Positions 1 through 8,239 of a stretch of DNA of 64,000 nt are shown one piece after another. Origin of the DNA: JALYUA01 sp038229875 (lineage in GTDB: Bacteria > Acidobacteriota > Thermoanaerobaculia > UBA5066 > Gp7-AA6); the NCBI GenBank assembly GCA_038229875.1, contig JBBROA010000003.1, positions 17,491 through 81,490 of the forward strand, written 5' to 3'. The notes under the pieces are model-generated. The model worked only from the letters and a program-made list of their open reading frames with translations, was not told where the DNA came from and did no database searches. The first letter of the stretch is position 1, and each line of letters opens with the position of its first letter. The translations under genes were made by a program, and so were the position numbers.

Positions 1-578
1 CGTCCGGGGCCGCGTGCGGCAGCATCCCGGACGCGCTGAGACTCGAGATCCTCGCGTATTACCGCCGCCAGCGGCTGGCCGCGCAGATCGCGTATTTTTC
101 GGCGACCGGGCGGCGCAAGCGGCGGTGGTATCAGAGCCCCGCGCTTCTGCCGGGCGTCTTCTTCGTCAGCGTCCTCTGCGTCGCGCTGCACGCGTGGGCC
201 CACCGCGTCTCGCACTCGCACCGCGGGGAATCGGCGACGGTGACGGCGGCGACGGCTAAGACGAGCGAGAGCGCGGCGCCCGCAGAATCGCGCTTCCCGC
301 AGGGCGTCGAGGGACTCGGCGCGCTGGCGCTCGCGCTTTCTCTCGGGCTGCCGGGCGGGTGGGCAGCGGTCCGGACCTGGCGCACCGCAAACGAATTCGG
401 CCGGAACCGGACGCGGTCCCTGGCGCGGTTTCATTCGCTGTCGAAAGTCGCGGACCGGCTTCGGGCGCAAGCGCCGGCGGAGGATGTGTTTTCGGACCTG
501 GGGCTCTGCGAGCACATCCTCGCGGCGGACCAGGGGGAGTGGCTGCGTCTGATGCTGGAGGCGGAGTGGTATGGGTAG
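1..578 (+). CDS. C-terminal part of a two-TM SLATT/DUF4231-like protein (5' end outside window)
   Basis: The frame is open from the first bases and stops with TAG at 576-578, so only about 191 C-terminal residues are visible. It holds a basic helix ending RRKRRWYQ, a first hydrophobic segment (LLPGVFFVSVLCVALHAWA), a short Ala/Ser-rich spacer, a second hydrophobic segment (GLGALALALSLGLPGGWAAV), then a helical tail ending ILAADQGEWLRLMLEAEWYG. This order (QxxYF helix, two TM segments, R/H-rich helix, terminal E-x-x-W helix) matches the SMODS/SLOG-associated 2TM effector (SLATT, DUF4231) type. That domain is known from nucleotide- or ligand-sensing immunity proteins, where it is thought to act in the membrane. 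The sensor part, if any, is upstream of the window. The family call rests on pattern only. Confidence 0.5.
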   Translation, partial: SGAACGSIPDALRLEILAYYRRQRLAAQIAYFSATGRRKRRWYQSPALLPGVFFVSVLCVALHAWAHRVSHSHRGESATVTAATAKTSESAAPAESRFPQGVEGLGALALALSLGLPGGWAAVRTWRTANEFGRNRTRSLARFHSLSKVADRLRAQAPAEDVFSDLGLCEHILAADQGEWLRLMLEAEWYG

Positions 579-684
579 GCCGTCGCCTTCGCTCAATGCG
601 GGAGCTGCCACCACCTCGAGCCAACATCCGTCGCGGGGAGAGGATCCGTTATGCCGACCCTGATTTGACGGGATTCCTAACGAA

Positions 685-717
685 TTTGACTCAAACGAAC
701 GTTCGTGCTTTTATAGT
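685..717 (+). promoter_or_regulatory. TetR promoter/operator with a 12-bp palindrome
   Basis: ACGAACGTTCGT at 695-706 is a perfect palindrome. It overlaps the end of TTTGACTCAAA (685-695), itself an inverted repeat. A -10-like TATAGT lies at 712-717, only 4 nt before the ATG at 722, so the mRNA would be nearly leaderless. Palindromes of this size next to a tetR start are typical autoregulatory operators; the link to this repressor is inferred. Confidence 0.5.
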
Positions 718-721
718 TGCC

Positions 722-1324
722 ATGAGGAAAGGCGATCGCACTCGCGAAACCATCCTGGACGTCGCGGTTCGGCTGGCGAGCGAAGTCGGCCTTTCCGGGC
801 TCTCGATCGGCCGGCTGGCCACGGAACTCTCCATGTCCAAAAGCGGGCTTTTCGCGCACTTTCACTCCAAGGAAGCGCTACAGGCGCAGACGCTCGGGCA
901 CGCTTCCGAGCTCTTCATCGAGATCGTCGTTCGGCCGGCGCTCGCGGCACGGCGCGGCGAGCCGCGGCTTCGCGCTCTCTTCGACCGCTGGCTCGAGTGG
1001 ACCCGGACCGCCGAGCTCCCCGGCGGCTGCCTGTTCGTGACCGCGGCGGTCGAGTTCGACGACCGGCCCGGTCCCGTGCGCGACGGCCTCGTCGCTCTTC
1101 AGAAGGAGTGGCTCGAAGTGATCGCCCGGGTGGCCCGCACCGGGATCGCGGAAGGTCACTTCGCGGAGGGACTCGACGCCGAGCAGCTCGCGCACGATCT
1201 CTACGCCGTGATGCTGGGTTATCACCACGCCTCGCGGCTCATTCGCGATCCGCGCGCGGCGGATCGCGCTCGTTCGGGATTCGAGACGCTCCTGGCCGCG
1301 GCGCGCGTCCGGCGGACCGCATGA
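722..1324 (+). CDS. TetR/AcrR family transcriptional regulator
   Basis: A 200-residue one-component repressor. The N-terminal 50 residues form the TetR helix-turn-helix (RETILDVAVRLASEVG, then LATELSMSKSGLFAHFHSKE). The rest is the all-helical ligand-binding and dimerisation domain. The ATG at 722 is chosen because the frame upstream is not protein-like and because it sits just after a -10-like box and a palindrome. The stop overlaps the next start (ATGA, 1321-1324), so the repressor and the alpha/beta hydrolase are translationally coupled. It probably represses this pair from the palindrome at 695-706. Its inducer is unknown. Confidence 0.88.
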   Translation: MRKGDRTRETILDVAVRLASEVGLSGLSIGRLATELSMSKSGLFAHFHSKEALQAQTLGHASELFIEIVVRPALAARRGEPRLRALFDRWLEWTRTAELPGGCLFVTAAVEFDDRPGPVRDGLVALQKEWLEVIARVARTGIAEGHFAEGLDAEQLAHDLYAVMLGYHHASRLIRDPRAADRARSGFETLLAAARVRRTA

Positions 1325-2211
1325 CGGCTTCTCGCGTCCGCCGCGATCGCGCCGCCCCGCCCGCGGGGCGCCGGCTGAAACTGCTGCGCCTCGGGATGAG
1401 GACGCTCGGGGTCCTCGCGCCCCCTCTCGCCGCGCGGGCCGCCGAGGTTCTCTTTCGGCGTCCTCCCGGCCACGCGGCCTGGGACGGAGAGCACACGATT
1501 CTCGATCGAGGCCGGCCAGCCTCCTTCCGTGTCCGAGGCCGCGCCGTCGCCGCATGGACGTGGGGCGCCGGACCCGCGGTCCTGCTCGTCCACGGCTGGG
1601 GCAGCCGGGGTGCGCGGCTCGGATCCTTCGTTTCTCCCCTGATGGAAGCCGGATTCTCGGTCGTCACGTTCGACGCGCCGGGGCACGGCGCGACGGGAGG
1701 GCGGCTATCCTCCCTGCCCGAATTCCTGTTCTCGATCGAGGCGGCTCACGCTGCCTACGGCCCGTTTGCCGGGATCATCGGCCACTCGCTCGGCGGCGCC
1801 GCATCGACACTCGCTCTCGCGCGCGGAGTGGAGGCCGACAGAGTGGTGTTCCTTGCACCCGCCGCGGACCCGGCGGGCTTCGCGCGGAAATTCGCCGAGA
1901 TCGCCGGCGTCGCTCCACGGGTGCGCGAGCGGATGGAAGCCCGACTCGTGCGGGAGTTCGGCATGACCTGGGCGGAGTTCGACGTGCTCGCCGCGGCGCG
2001 CCGGGTGACTTCTCCCCTCCTAGTTTTTCACGACGAGGACGACCGGGACGTGCCTTTCGGAGACGGAGCCGCGATCGCTGCCGCCTGGAAAAACGGCGCG
2101 ATCGTCCCGACCCGGGGACTCGGCCACCGCCGAATCGTCCACGACGCGTCGGTGGTCCGAGGAGCGGTCGAGTTCCTGACGTCCCGAGCGGCCGCCGCCC
2201 GCAGCGGCTGA
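1321..2211 (+). CDS. alpha/beta-fold hydrolase
   Basis: A 296-residue serine hydrolase. The oxyanion-hole motif HGWG is followed by the nucleophile elbow GHSLGG (Ser156). The acid lies in HDEDDRDVP (probably Asp241) and the catalytic His in GLGHRR (His269), so the triad looks complete. No signal peptide is obvious, although the N-terminal 40 residues are basic and then hydrophobic. It is co-transcribed with the TetR regulator it overlaps, which suggests it acts on, or is induced by, the same small ester or amide compound. The substrate cannot be read from sequence. Confidence 0.85.
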   Translation: MTASRVRRDRAAPPAGRRLKLLRLGMRTLGVLAPPLAARAAEVLFRRPPGHAAWDGEHTILDRGRPASFRVRGRAVAAWTWGAGPAVLLVHGWGSRGARLGSFVSPLMEAGFSVVTFDAPGHGATGGRLSSLPEFLFSIEAAHAAYGPFAGIIGHSLGGAASTLALARGVEADRVVFLAPAADPAGFARKFAEIAGVAPRVRERMEARLVREFGMTWAEFDVLAAARRVTSPLLVFHDEDDRDVPFGDGAAIAAAWKNGAIVPTRGLGHRRIVHDASVVRGAVEFLTSRAAAARSG

Positions 2212-2260
2212 GCGGCTGACCGGCTGACCGCTGATCGGCTGATCGGCTGATCAGCTGACC
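2204..2260. repeat. short tandem repeat, GCGGCTGA/GCTGATCG units
   Basis: About seven imperfect 8-9 bp units (GCGGCTGA, GCTGACC, GCTGATCG) run from the last codons of the hydrolase into the gap before the convergent NUDIX gene. It may form several alternative small hairpins. No function is evident. Confidence 0.6.
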
Positions 2261-2274
2261 GGCCGAAAGAGGCC

Positions 2275-2870
2275 TCAAGCCTGCGGATCTTCGAGAACGG
2301 CGGCGGCCTTGCGCAGACTGGAGACGAGCGACGCGTCCACTCCGGCATTCAACGCCTCGCCCAGCGTGAACCAGGCGAGCCCGCTCACTTCCGTCGGCTC
2401 GGCCGCGCCCGCGTCTCCCTGGAAGATCACCAGATAGCGCACGTCGAAATGAAAGTGCGCGGGCTCGGAGCCGCGCGCCGGAATCGGATGGACGTCGACG
2501 TCGAGCGCGCGCCCGCCGTTGGCGGGGACCAGGTCTCGCGCGCCTGTTTCCTCGCGGACCTCGCGAAGGGCCGTCTCGAGAACATCGCGTCTTCCGGATC
2601 GGAGTGGCCACCGGGCTGCAGCCAGCGGTCGAGCTTGCGGTGATGGATCAGGAGGAACGCGGAGCCGTCCGGCCGTGCAACGATCGCGCTGCCGGTGACG
2701 TGACCCGCGGCGTTGTGGCGTGCGAAGGGATCGGCCGAGGTGGCGACGAACTCGCGGATTCGCTCGAGCGAGTCGGACTCCCGCGCGTCGCCGGGGATGT
2801 GGGAGCGCAGCTCATCGAGGAGTCGGTCGGCTCGGGGGGACGGATGATACGGACCATTCTGCCGAACCAT
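2275..2870 (-). pseudogene. NUDIX hydrolase, interrupted by a 1-base frameshift
   Basis: Read from ATG 2870 leftward, the first frame gives a NUDIX N-terminus up to LDRWLQPGGHSDPEDA. The frame then turns to nonsense at about 2590. Shifting one base restores VLETALREVREETG (the second half of the NUDIX box) and a normal C-terminus ending LEDPQA at the TGA 2275-2277. The total length of 596 nt is one base short of a whole number of codons, which fits a single missing base. The intact protein would be about 198 residues and would hydrolyse a nucleoside diphosphate derivative. It may be a true recent pseudogene or an assembly error. The box is a couple of residues longer than the strict GX5EX7REUXEEXGU form. 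Confidence 0.85.
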
Positions 2871-3007
2871 CGAACAACCGTATCGCGCCTTCGGATGAAT
2901 CACGGTTGCGGTTCGAACGCTCCGACTTCCCTGCGGCCCCTCACCCGACCCACTCCCGAGCGCGGGAGAAGCGAGCGGAGGGAGCGGAAGGGAGAGAGGG
3001 CGGCCTG

Positions 3008-3349
3008 CTATTTCTTCTTGCCGCGCGAGAACTTCCGGGTGGCCGTCTTCCTGCCGCTCGATGAGCTCTTCGCGGCCGCCGTCGATTTTTTCCGGCGGAT
3101 CGGGGACTTGCGGCTCTTCGCCGTCGCCTTGCCGCCCTTGCGGCCGCCCTTTTTCGAGGAGCTCGTGTCGGTCTTCTTCCCGCGGCCCGAGCCGCTCTTC
3201 TTGCCGCCGCCGGTCTCTTTGTTCACGGTCGCCCAGGCCCGGCTCTCCGCCTCTTCCTTCGGCGTGCCCCGGTCCTCGTAGCCTTCCTCGATGTGCTCCA
3301 CCTGACGCTTCTGCTTGTCCGTGTAGCTCGACTTGTCGCCTCTTGCCAC
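3008..3349 (-). CDS. small Lys-rich basic protein (often annotated plasmid stabilization protein)
   Basis: 113 residues from a GTG start preceded by a strong GGAGGTGA ribosome site. The first 45 residues (SSYTDKQKRQVEHIEEGYED, then EEAESRAWATVNKETGGG) are the conserved part of a widespread small family. The tail is a low-complexity Lys/Ser/Arg/Gly stretch of about 65 residues, like those in nucleic-acid-binding basic proteins. Databases usually label the family plasmid stabilization protein, but nothing here shows a plasmid role and there is no toxin or partition partner nearby. It stands alone, divergent from the exporter operon. DNA binding is inferred from charge only. Confidence 0.75.
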   Translation of the reverse strand: MARGDKSSYTDKQKRQVEHIEEGYEDRGTPKEEAESRAWATVNKETGGGKKSGSGRGKKTDTSSSKKGGRKGGKATAKSRKSPIRRKKSTAAAKSSSSGRKTATRKFSRGKKK

Positions 3350-3518
3350 GATTCACCTCCGGAACGACGGGGCTGCAACGGGTATGCCGGGCGGCGCGTT
3401 TTTGCGAGACGGAAGTCCTGTTTCGGCCGTAAAGAAGGGCGCCGGCCCGCGAACATTCGTCCGGGGGCTGCGTATTTGACGATGCCCCCCGGCAAATTCA
3501 AACAAGTCAGAGGAAGTC

Positions 3519-4745
3519 ATGACCAGGAAGAAAAAGCGGTTTATGTGGGCCGGCGCCATCGCCGTTCTGCTCGCGGCGGCAGGCATCATCGCCGCCCGCG
3601 GGCGCGATAAGGCCGATCCCAAGGCTCAGAGCAGCCCGTTCCGGCTCGGGAAGGTCCAGGCGGAGGACCTCCAGGTGAGCGTCCGAGAGGTCGGCGTCGT
3701 CGATCCCGAGACGAAGGTGGACGTCAAATCGGCGGTGTCCGGACGCGTCATCTCCCTTCGCGTGCGCGACGGCGCGGTCGTCAAGGCCGGCGACATGCTC
3801 GCCGAGATCGAGCCCGACGTGAACCAGGCGCAATCGCTCTCCGATACGCAGGCCGGCCTGACCTCCGCGGAGCTCAAGCTGAAAGACGCCGACCGCCAGT
3901 TCGCGAGCCAGAAAGCGCTTTACGAGCAGGGTCTGCTCGGGAAGGACGGCTTCAAGGAAGTCTCCAACCTTCATGAGCAGGCCGTCGAGACGCTGCGCGC
4001 CGCCCGGATGCGGTACCAGATCGTCGAAGACCGCGGGATTCCGATCTCCGGCAACGCCGCGTCGCAGAAGGCGCGCGTGACCGCGCCGATGAGCGGCGTG
4101 GTCATCAAGAAAGGCGTCGAGCTCGGCGAGACCGTGACGTCCGGCGTTTCCTCCTTCAACGCGGGCACGGTCCTCTTCACCGTGGCGGACCTGAAGTCCC
4201 TGCTCATCCGGGTGAACCTGAACGAGGTGGACATCGCCAAGGTGCACGTCGGACAGCCCGTCCGGATCACCCTCGACGCCTATCCGCAGAAAGTCTTCAC
4301 GGGGAAGGTGCGGTTCGTCGCGCCCGCCGCCAAGCTCGTCGAGAAGATCAAGGTCTTCGAGGTCGAGGTCGCGCTCGACGAGCTCGGCGATTCCTTCAAA
4401 ACCGGGATGAGCGCGAACGTCGAGATCCTCGGCGAGAAGCGCGACAAGGCCGTTTCGATCCCGCTCGAAGCGCTTCAGAAGAGAGACGGCAAGACGGTCG
4501 TCTATCGCCTGAAGCCCGCGCTGAAACCGCAGCAGCTCGCCGCCGCCAAAGATGCCCTGAGCGGCCGCAACAAGTTCATCTGGCTTTCGGATCACTGGAA
4601 AGAGTATTTCGATGCGGTCCCCGTCTCCGCCGGGATCGCGACACTGGAGCGCGTCGAAGTGCTGGCGGGCGTCAAGGCCGGCCAGCAGGTCGCGCTCGAA
4701 GACCCCTCGAAGAAGAAGGTGGAGAAGGACGACGATAACGACTGA
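3519..4745 (+). CDS. efflux periplasmic adaptor subunit (HlyD/MFP, MacA-like)
   Basis: 408 residues. A single N-terminal membrane anchor (about residues 9-26) is followed by the first barrel-sandwich half, a helical hairpin rich in Gln/Ala/Lys (about 100-165), the second lipoyl-like half (TAPMSGVVIKKGVELGETV) and beta-barrel domains. This is the membrane-fusion adaptor that links an inner-membrane ABC transporter to an outer-membrane exit duct. It heads a four-gene set with the ATPase and two permeases that follow, the arrangement of MacAB-type exporters. The start is supported by AGAGGAAG upstream. No TolC-like gene is in the window, so the duct must be encoded elsewhere. Confidence 0.88.
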   Translation: MTRKKKRFMWAGAIAVLLAAAGIIAARGRDKADPKAQSSPFRLGKVQAEDLQVSVREVGVVDPETKVDVKSAVSGRVISLRVRDGAVVKAGDMLAEIEPDVNQAQSLSDTQAGLTSAELKLKDADRQFASQKALYEQGLLGKDGFKEVSNLHEQAVETLRAARMRYQIVEDRGIPISGNAASQKARVTAPMSGVVIKKGVELGETVTSGVSSFNAGTVLFTVADLKSLLIRVNLNEVDIAKVHVGQPVRITLDAYPQKVFTGKVRFVAPAAKLVEKIKVFEVEVALDELGDSFKTGMSANVEILGEKRDKAVSIPLEALQKRDGKTVVYRLKPALKPQQLAAAKDALSGRNKFIWLSDHWKEYFDAVPVSAGIATLERVEVLAGVKAGQQVALEDPSKKKVEKDDDND

Positions 4746-4855
4746 TTCGGCTGGCAGCTGGCCGCTGTCACTGTCAGTTCTCAGCTCTGAGTCCGCCCGC
4801 CGAGCCGGTCCGCGCCGGCGCGTCAGGTAAGTCCCGGAAGCGCGCGAGGAAACCC

Positions 4856-5542
4856 ATGCAGCCCATCATCCAGACATCGAACCTGACCAAGACCTACGGC
4901 ACCAATGGCGCCGCGGTCCATGCGCTCCGCGGCATCGACCTCGAGGTCGGCCGCGGCGAGTTCGTCGCGCTGATCGGTCCCTCCGGGTCGGGCAAGTCGA
5001 CGCTCATGGCGATTCTCGGCTGCCTGGACCTGCCGACCTCCGGAACGTACGCGCTCGACGGACGGCGCGTCGAGGGTCTCTCAGGAATCGAGCTCGCGCA
5101 GCTGCGCAACGAGAAGATCGGGTTCGTCTTCCAGCAGTACAACCTGCTGCCGAAGGCGTCCGTGCGCCGCAACGTCGAGCTGCCGATGCTCTACGCGGGT
5201 ATTCCGCGCAAGGAGCGCCGGGAGCGGGCGATGCAGCTGCTCGAGAAGGTCGGGATCGGTGAGAAGTCCGAGCGGCTGCCTGCGGTGCTCTCCGGCGGAC
5301 AGCGCCAGCGCGTTGCCGTTGCGCGGGCGCTCGCGAACCACCCCGCGCTTCTTCTCGCCGACGAGCCCACGGGCGCGCTCGATTCTAAGACGGGACACGA
5401 AGTCCTCGAGCTCTTTTCCGAGCTGCACGGGCAGGGGAACACGATCATCATCGTCACCCACGACCTCGCCATCGCGAAGATGGCCAGCCGGCAGGTCGAG
5501 ATCCACGACGGCCTGATCGCCACGGCCGAGCAGGTCGCGTAG
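4856..5542 (+). CDS. ABC transporter ATP-binding protein (MacB/LolD type)
   Basis: 228 residues with all ABC ATPase motifs: Walker A GPSGSGKST (41-49), Q-loop FQQYN (92-96), signature LSGGQ (145-149), Walker B LLLADE (165-170) followed by the D-loop, and the switch His in VTHD (His202). Length and motif spacing match the LolD/MacB ATPase group, which powers mechanotransmission rather than classical import. It lies between the adaptor and the two FtsX-like permeases, 7 nt before the first permease. It probably drives export of a small molecule, peptide or lipoprotein; the cargo is unknown. Confidence 0.93.
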   Translation: MQPIIQTSNLTKTYGTNGAAVHALRGIDLEVGRGEFVALIGPSGSGKSTLMAILGCLDLPTSGTYALDGRRVEGLSGIELAQLRNEKIGFVFQQYNLLPKASVRRNVELPMLYAGIPRKERRERAMQLLEKVGIGEKSERLPAVLSGGQRQRVAVARALANHPALLLADEPTGALDSKTGHEVLELFSELHGQGNTIIIVTHDLAIAKMASRQVEIHDGLIATAEQVA

Positions 5543-5549
5543 GAGCATC

Positions 5550-6797
5550 GTGGCCACCGGAAAACTCGTCGAGCGGGTCCGCAACGCCTGGGCGGAGATG
5601 CGCGAAAACCTCGGGCGCTCGACCCTGCAGTCGCTCGGCGTGATGCTCGGCGTCGCATCCGTGCTCGGCGGTTTTTCGATCACCGACAGCATGCGGCAGC
5701 GGTCGAAGCAGCTCTACATCCGCATGGGAGGGCTCGACAAGTTAAACGTCCAGCCGTCCGCCGTCATCAAGGAAGGCAGCCCGACCGCGCTCCAGATGGC
5801 GAACCTCGGGTTGCGCAACGCGGATGCGGACCAGGGGCGGGACCTCGACTCCAAAGCGGTCAGCGGCGTCGCCGTGCAGAAGTTCGCGCGCGCCCGGGTC
5901 CGCTCGGCGTACGCGGACCAGGAGCGGGACATTCGCGGGATCGGCGGGGACTTTCTCGCCACGGACGGGTACGAAGTCGGCCGCGGCCGCGATTTCACCG
6001 CGGAGGACTACGCGGCCGGCGCGCCGGTCGCCATCCTCGGCACAGAAGCCTTGAACGTGTTCTTTCCCAACGGAGACGCGATCGGGAAAACAATCCGCAT
6101 CGGCGACGTTCCCGTCACGGTGGTCGGCGTACTCCGGGAGCGGGTCTTCCATTTTCGCAAGTCGAACCGCAACATGTTCCGCCGGCGCAATCGGATCATC
6201 GCCGTGCCGACGAGCCTCGTGACGCGGCGTTTCGAAGGGGACCAGTACCGTCGCGCCGACCGTGTGACGTTCCGGATCCGCGACTTCGACGCGATGGCGA
6301 TGTTCTCGAAGAGCCTCGGCTCGATGCTCAAGGCGAACCACCGGCAGCAGGACGATTTTCGCCTCGACGATGTCGCGGCGCGGGTGAAGAAGGAACAGAG
6401 CCAGAGCGACGCTTACAACATCATCTTCATGCTGTCGGGCGTGCTGTCGCTGATCGGCGGCGGCATGGTCAACGTGAACATCCAGATGGCGACGCTCAAG
6501 GAGCGCATCCGGGAGGTCGGCGTCAAGATGGCGATCGGCGCCTCGGGCCGCGAGGTGTTCAAGGGCTTCATGGTCGAGGCCCTGCTCTTGACCGGCGCCG
6601 GGTCGCTCGTCGGGCTCGTCATGGGAGTAGGGTTCTCGAAGATCATCACCTACTCGATCGGCGTGCCGCTCCACATGGATGCGAAGAGCTTCCTCGCCGC
6701 GTATGTCATGGCCGCCGTTTTCGGGTTCGTCTTCGCCCTGTTCCCGGCGCTCAAGGCGAGCCGCCTGTCTCCGATGGAAGCTCTTCGCTATGAGTAG
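5550..6797 (+). CDS. ABC transporter permease 1 (MacB/FtsX family)
   Basis: 415 residues from a GTG start with AGGAG just upstream. TM1 lies at about residues 25-45. A large periplasmic domain follows (GRDFTAEDYAAGAPVAILG is typical of the MacB periplasmic core). Three C-terminal TM segments carry the conserved loop KERIREVGVKMAIGAS and the ending ALKASRLSPMEALRYE. This is the 4-TM FtsX topology. Its 3' end overlaps the second permease by 8 nt, so the two are translated together and probably form a heterodimer served by the upstream ATPase. Confidence 0.92.
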   Translation: MATGKLVERVRNAWAEMRENLGRSTLQSLGVMLGVASVLGGFSITDSMRQRSKQLYIRMGGLDKLNVQPSAVIKEGSPTALQMANLGLRNADADQGRDLDSKAVSGVAVQKFARARVRSAYADQERDIRGIGGDFLATDGYEVGRGRDFTAEDYAAGAPVAILGTEALNVFFPNGDAIGKTIRIGDVPVTVVGVLRERVFHFRKSNRNMFRRRNRIIAVPTSLVTRRFEGDQYRRADRVTFRIRDFDAMAMFSKSLGSMLKANHRQQDDFRLDDVAARVKKEQSQSDAYNIIFMLSGVLSLIGGGMVNVNIQMATLKERIREVGVKMAIGASGREVFKGFMVEALLLTGAGSLVGLVMGVGFSKIITYSIGVPLHMDAKSFLAAYVMAAVFGFVFALFPALKASRLSPMEALRYE

Positions 6798-8100
6798 CGA
6801 GCGCGTCACGGCGGGGGCGGTGGCCATACCCGCGCCTCTCCAGGAGGCCGGCTCCCGGCGGCTGTCCATCTCCGCGCACCTGGCGCTCTACGGAGAGGTG
6901 ATACGCGGAGGGCTGATCGAGCTGTGGGCGCACAAGCTCCGCTCGATCCTCACGCTGACCCTTCTCATGCTCGGCGTCTTCGCGCTCGTCGTCATGACGT
7001 CTGTGATGGACGGCATCATGGACAAGATCTCCACCGGATTCTCGGGCATGAGCTGGGACGGCACGTTGATGCTCGTCCCGAAGGCTCCCGAAACGACCGA
7101 CGACCAGAAGCGGTTCGCCATGAGCCCGGGGTTCCGTTACGAAGACCTTCCGCGGCTGACCGCGCCCAATGACAAGGTGCTCGCGTTCATTCCCCGGGCC
7201 AGCAGGCGGTCCGCGACGCGCATCTCGGGCGGGACGGAGCGGATCTTCGTCAACGGCGTTCCATTCGATTACGGCAAGTGGATGAACCGTCCGATCGGGC
7301 TGGGCCGCGGGTTGACGGAGGACGACCAGCGGCGGCGCTCCACCGTCGCCGTGGTCGGCGCGACGCTCGCTTCGAAGCTTTTCGGCGGGTCCGATCCCGT
7401 CGGCCGGGACGTCCTGGTGGAAGGGATTCCCTTCCGCGTCGTCGGCGTGCAGGCGAAGGGGCAGATCTTCTCGGACGAGAACTGGCAGGACGCGAACGGG
7501 ATCTCGATTCCGCTCGAGACTTACATGGACCGGATGGATTCCGAGCACAAGCTCACACAGCTCTCCGTGAAACTGAAAAACAAGAAGGACCTGGGCGAGC
7601 TGTCGACGGTCATGGTCAGCCGCGCGCGGCAGGCGCACCACGGGATCGAGGACACCGAGGTGAAGGACCTCGAGGCGGAGCTCGCGCGTTCGTACCAGCA
7701 GTTCTTGAACCAGATCTTCGGCTGGAAGGTCGTCCTGATGAGCCTCGCCGCGACCGTGCTGCTCGTCGGCGGAGTCGGCGTGCTGTCGGTCATGATGATC
7801 TCGTTCTCGGACCGCCGGTTCGAGATCGGCCTGCGCAAGGCCATGGGCGCGTCGGACTCCGAGATCCTGATCCAGTTTCTGCTCGAAGCGTGCGTCCTCG
7901 CCGCCCTGGGCGCGACTCTCGGCACTTTCTCGGGCGCGGTCGTGTGCAAGGCCCTCTCGGCGAGCTTCCCTTACGGCCTGGTGGTGAACCCCGTCGGCCT
8001 GATCGTCGCCTGGGCAATCGCGCTCGTGCTCGCCATGACTTTCGGCATGTATCCGGCAGTCCGCGCGGCGCGCCTCTCCCCGATGGAGGCGATGAGGTAG
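6790..8100 (+). CDS. ABC transporter permease 2 (MacB/FtsX family)
   Basis: 436 residues. The ATG at 6790 is chosen because it overlaps the end of permease 1 and the residues before it are not conserved. It has the same topology: TM1 (SILTLTLLMLGVFALVVMTS), a periplasmic core with GLTEDDQRRRSTVAVVGA, and three C-terminal TMs around DRRFEIGLRKAMGAS, ending AARLSPMEAMR. It is a paralogue of the preceding permease, not a truncated copy. Together with the adaptor and ATPase it completes a predicted heteromeric exporter. It is followed by a strong hairpin at 8133-8157. Confidence 0.92.
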   Translation: MSSERVTAGAVAIPAPLQEAGSRRLSISAHLALYGEVIRGGLIELWAHKLRSILTLTLLMLGVFALVVMTSVMDGIMDKISTGFSGMSWDGTLMLVPKAPETTDDQKRFAMSPGFRYEDLPRLTAPNDKVLAFIPRASRRSATRISGGTERIFVNGVPFDYGKWMNRPIGLGRGLTEDDQRRRSTVAVVGATLASKLFGGSDPVGRDVLVEGIPFRVVGVQAKGQIFSDENWQDANGISIPLETYMDRMDSEHKLTQLSVKLKNKKDLGELSTVMVSRARQAHHGIEDTEVKDLEAELARSYQQFLNQIFGWKVVLMSLAATVLLVGGVGVLSVMMISFSDRRFEIGLRKAMGASDSEILIQFLLEACVLAALGATLGTFSGAVVCKALSASFPYGLVVNPVGLIVAWAIALVLAMTFGMYPAVRAARLSPMEAMR

Positions 8101-8132
8101 GGCCGCCACCATCTCGACTGAAGCGCAGCCCC

Positions 8133-8157
8133 CCTCTCCCCGCGCGCCGGGGAGAGG
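8133..8157 (+). terminator. strong hairpin after the exporter operon
   Basis: CCTCTCCCCG and CGGGGAGAGG form a perfect 10-bp stem around a 5-nt loop, 32 bp after the permease stop. There is no clear T-tract, so termination is only likely. A similar CCTCTCCCC / GGGGNGAGG stem opens copies C and D of the intergenic element described below. Confidence 0.45.
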
Positions 8158-8181
8158 AAGACGCCCGGCGAAAAAACTTCC

Positions 8182-8231
8182 TACGAACTAATTCGTAAGC
8201 ACCCTAACCTTGGTCGTTTACCAGCGTCTAA
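8182..8231 (+). promoter_or_regulatory. ECF-type promoter (TAACCTT-N14-GTCTAA) plus an upstream inverted repeat
   Basis: TAACCTT at 8205-8211 and GTCTAA at 8226-8231 (CGTCTAAG with flanks) match the AAC..TT / GTCTAA pattern of many ECF sigma promoters. The ECF sigma operon at 39 kb carries almost the same pair. An inverted repeat TACGAA-N4-TTCGTA lies just upstream at 8182-8197. The predicted transcription start would be near 8238, almost at the GTG codon 8240. Confidence 0.45.
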
Positions 8232-8239
8232 GCACGGTA

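Noticed and set aside
2895..2925. tRNA T-arm-like GGTTCGAAC string
   Set aside because: No acceptor or anticodon stem can be built around it.
3008..3349. Plasmid or mobile-element origin suggested by a plasmid stabilization label
   Set aside because: No replication, partition or toxin genes nearby. The family name comes from annotation habit, not from anything seen here.
8210..8239. TTG 8210 as start of the DUF5916 gene
   Set aside because: It lies within the predicted -35 to -10 region and adds residues ahead of a complete signal peptide.
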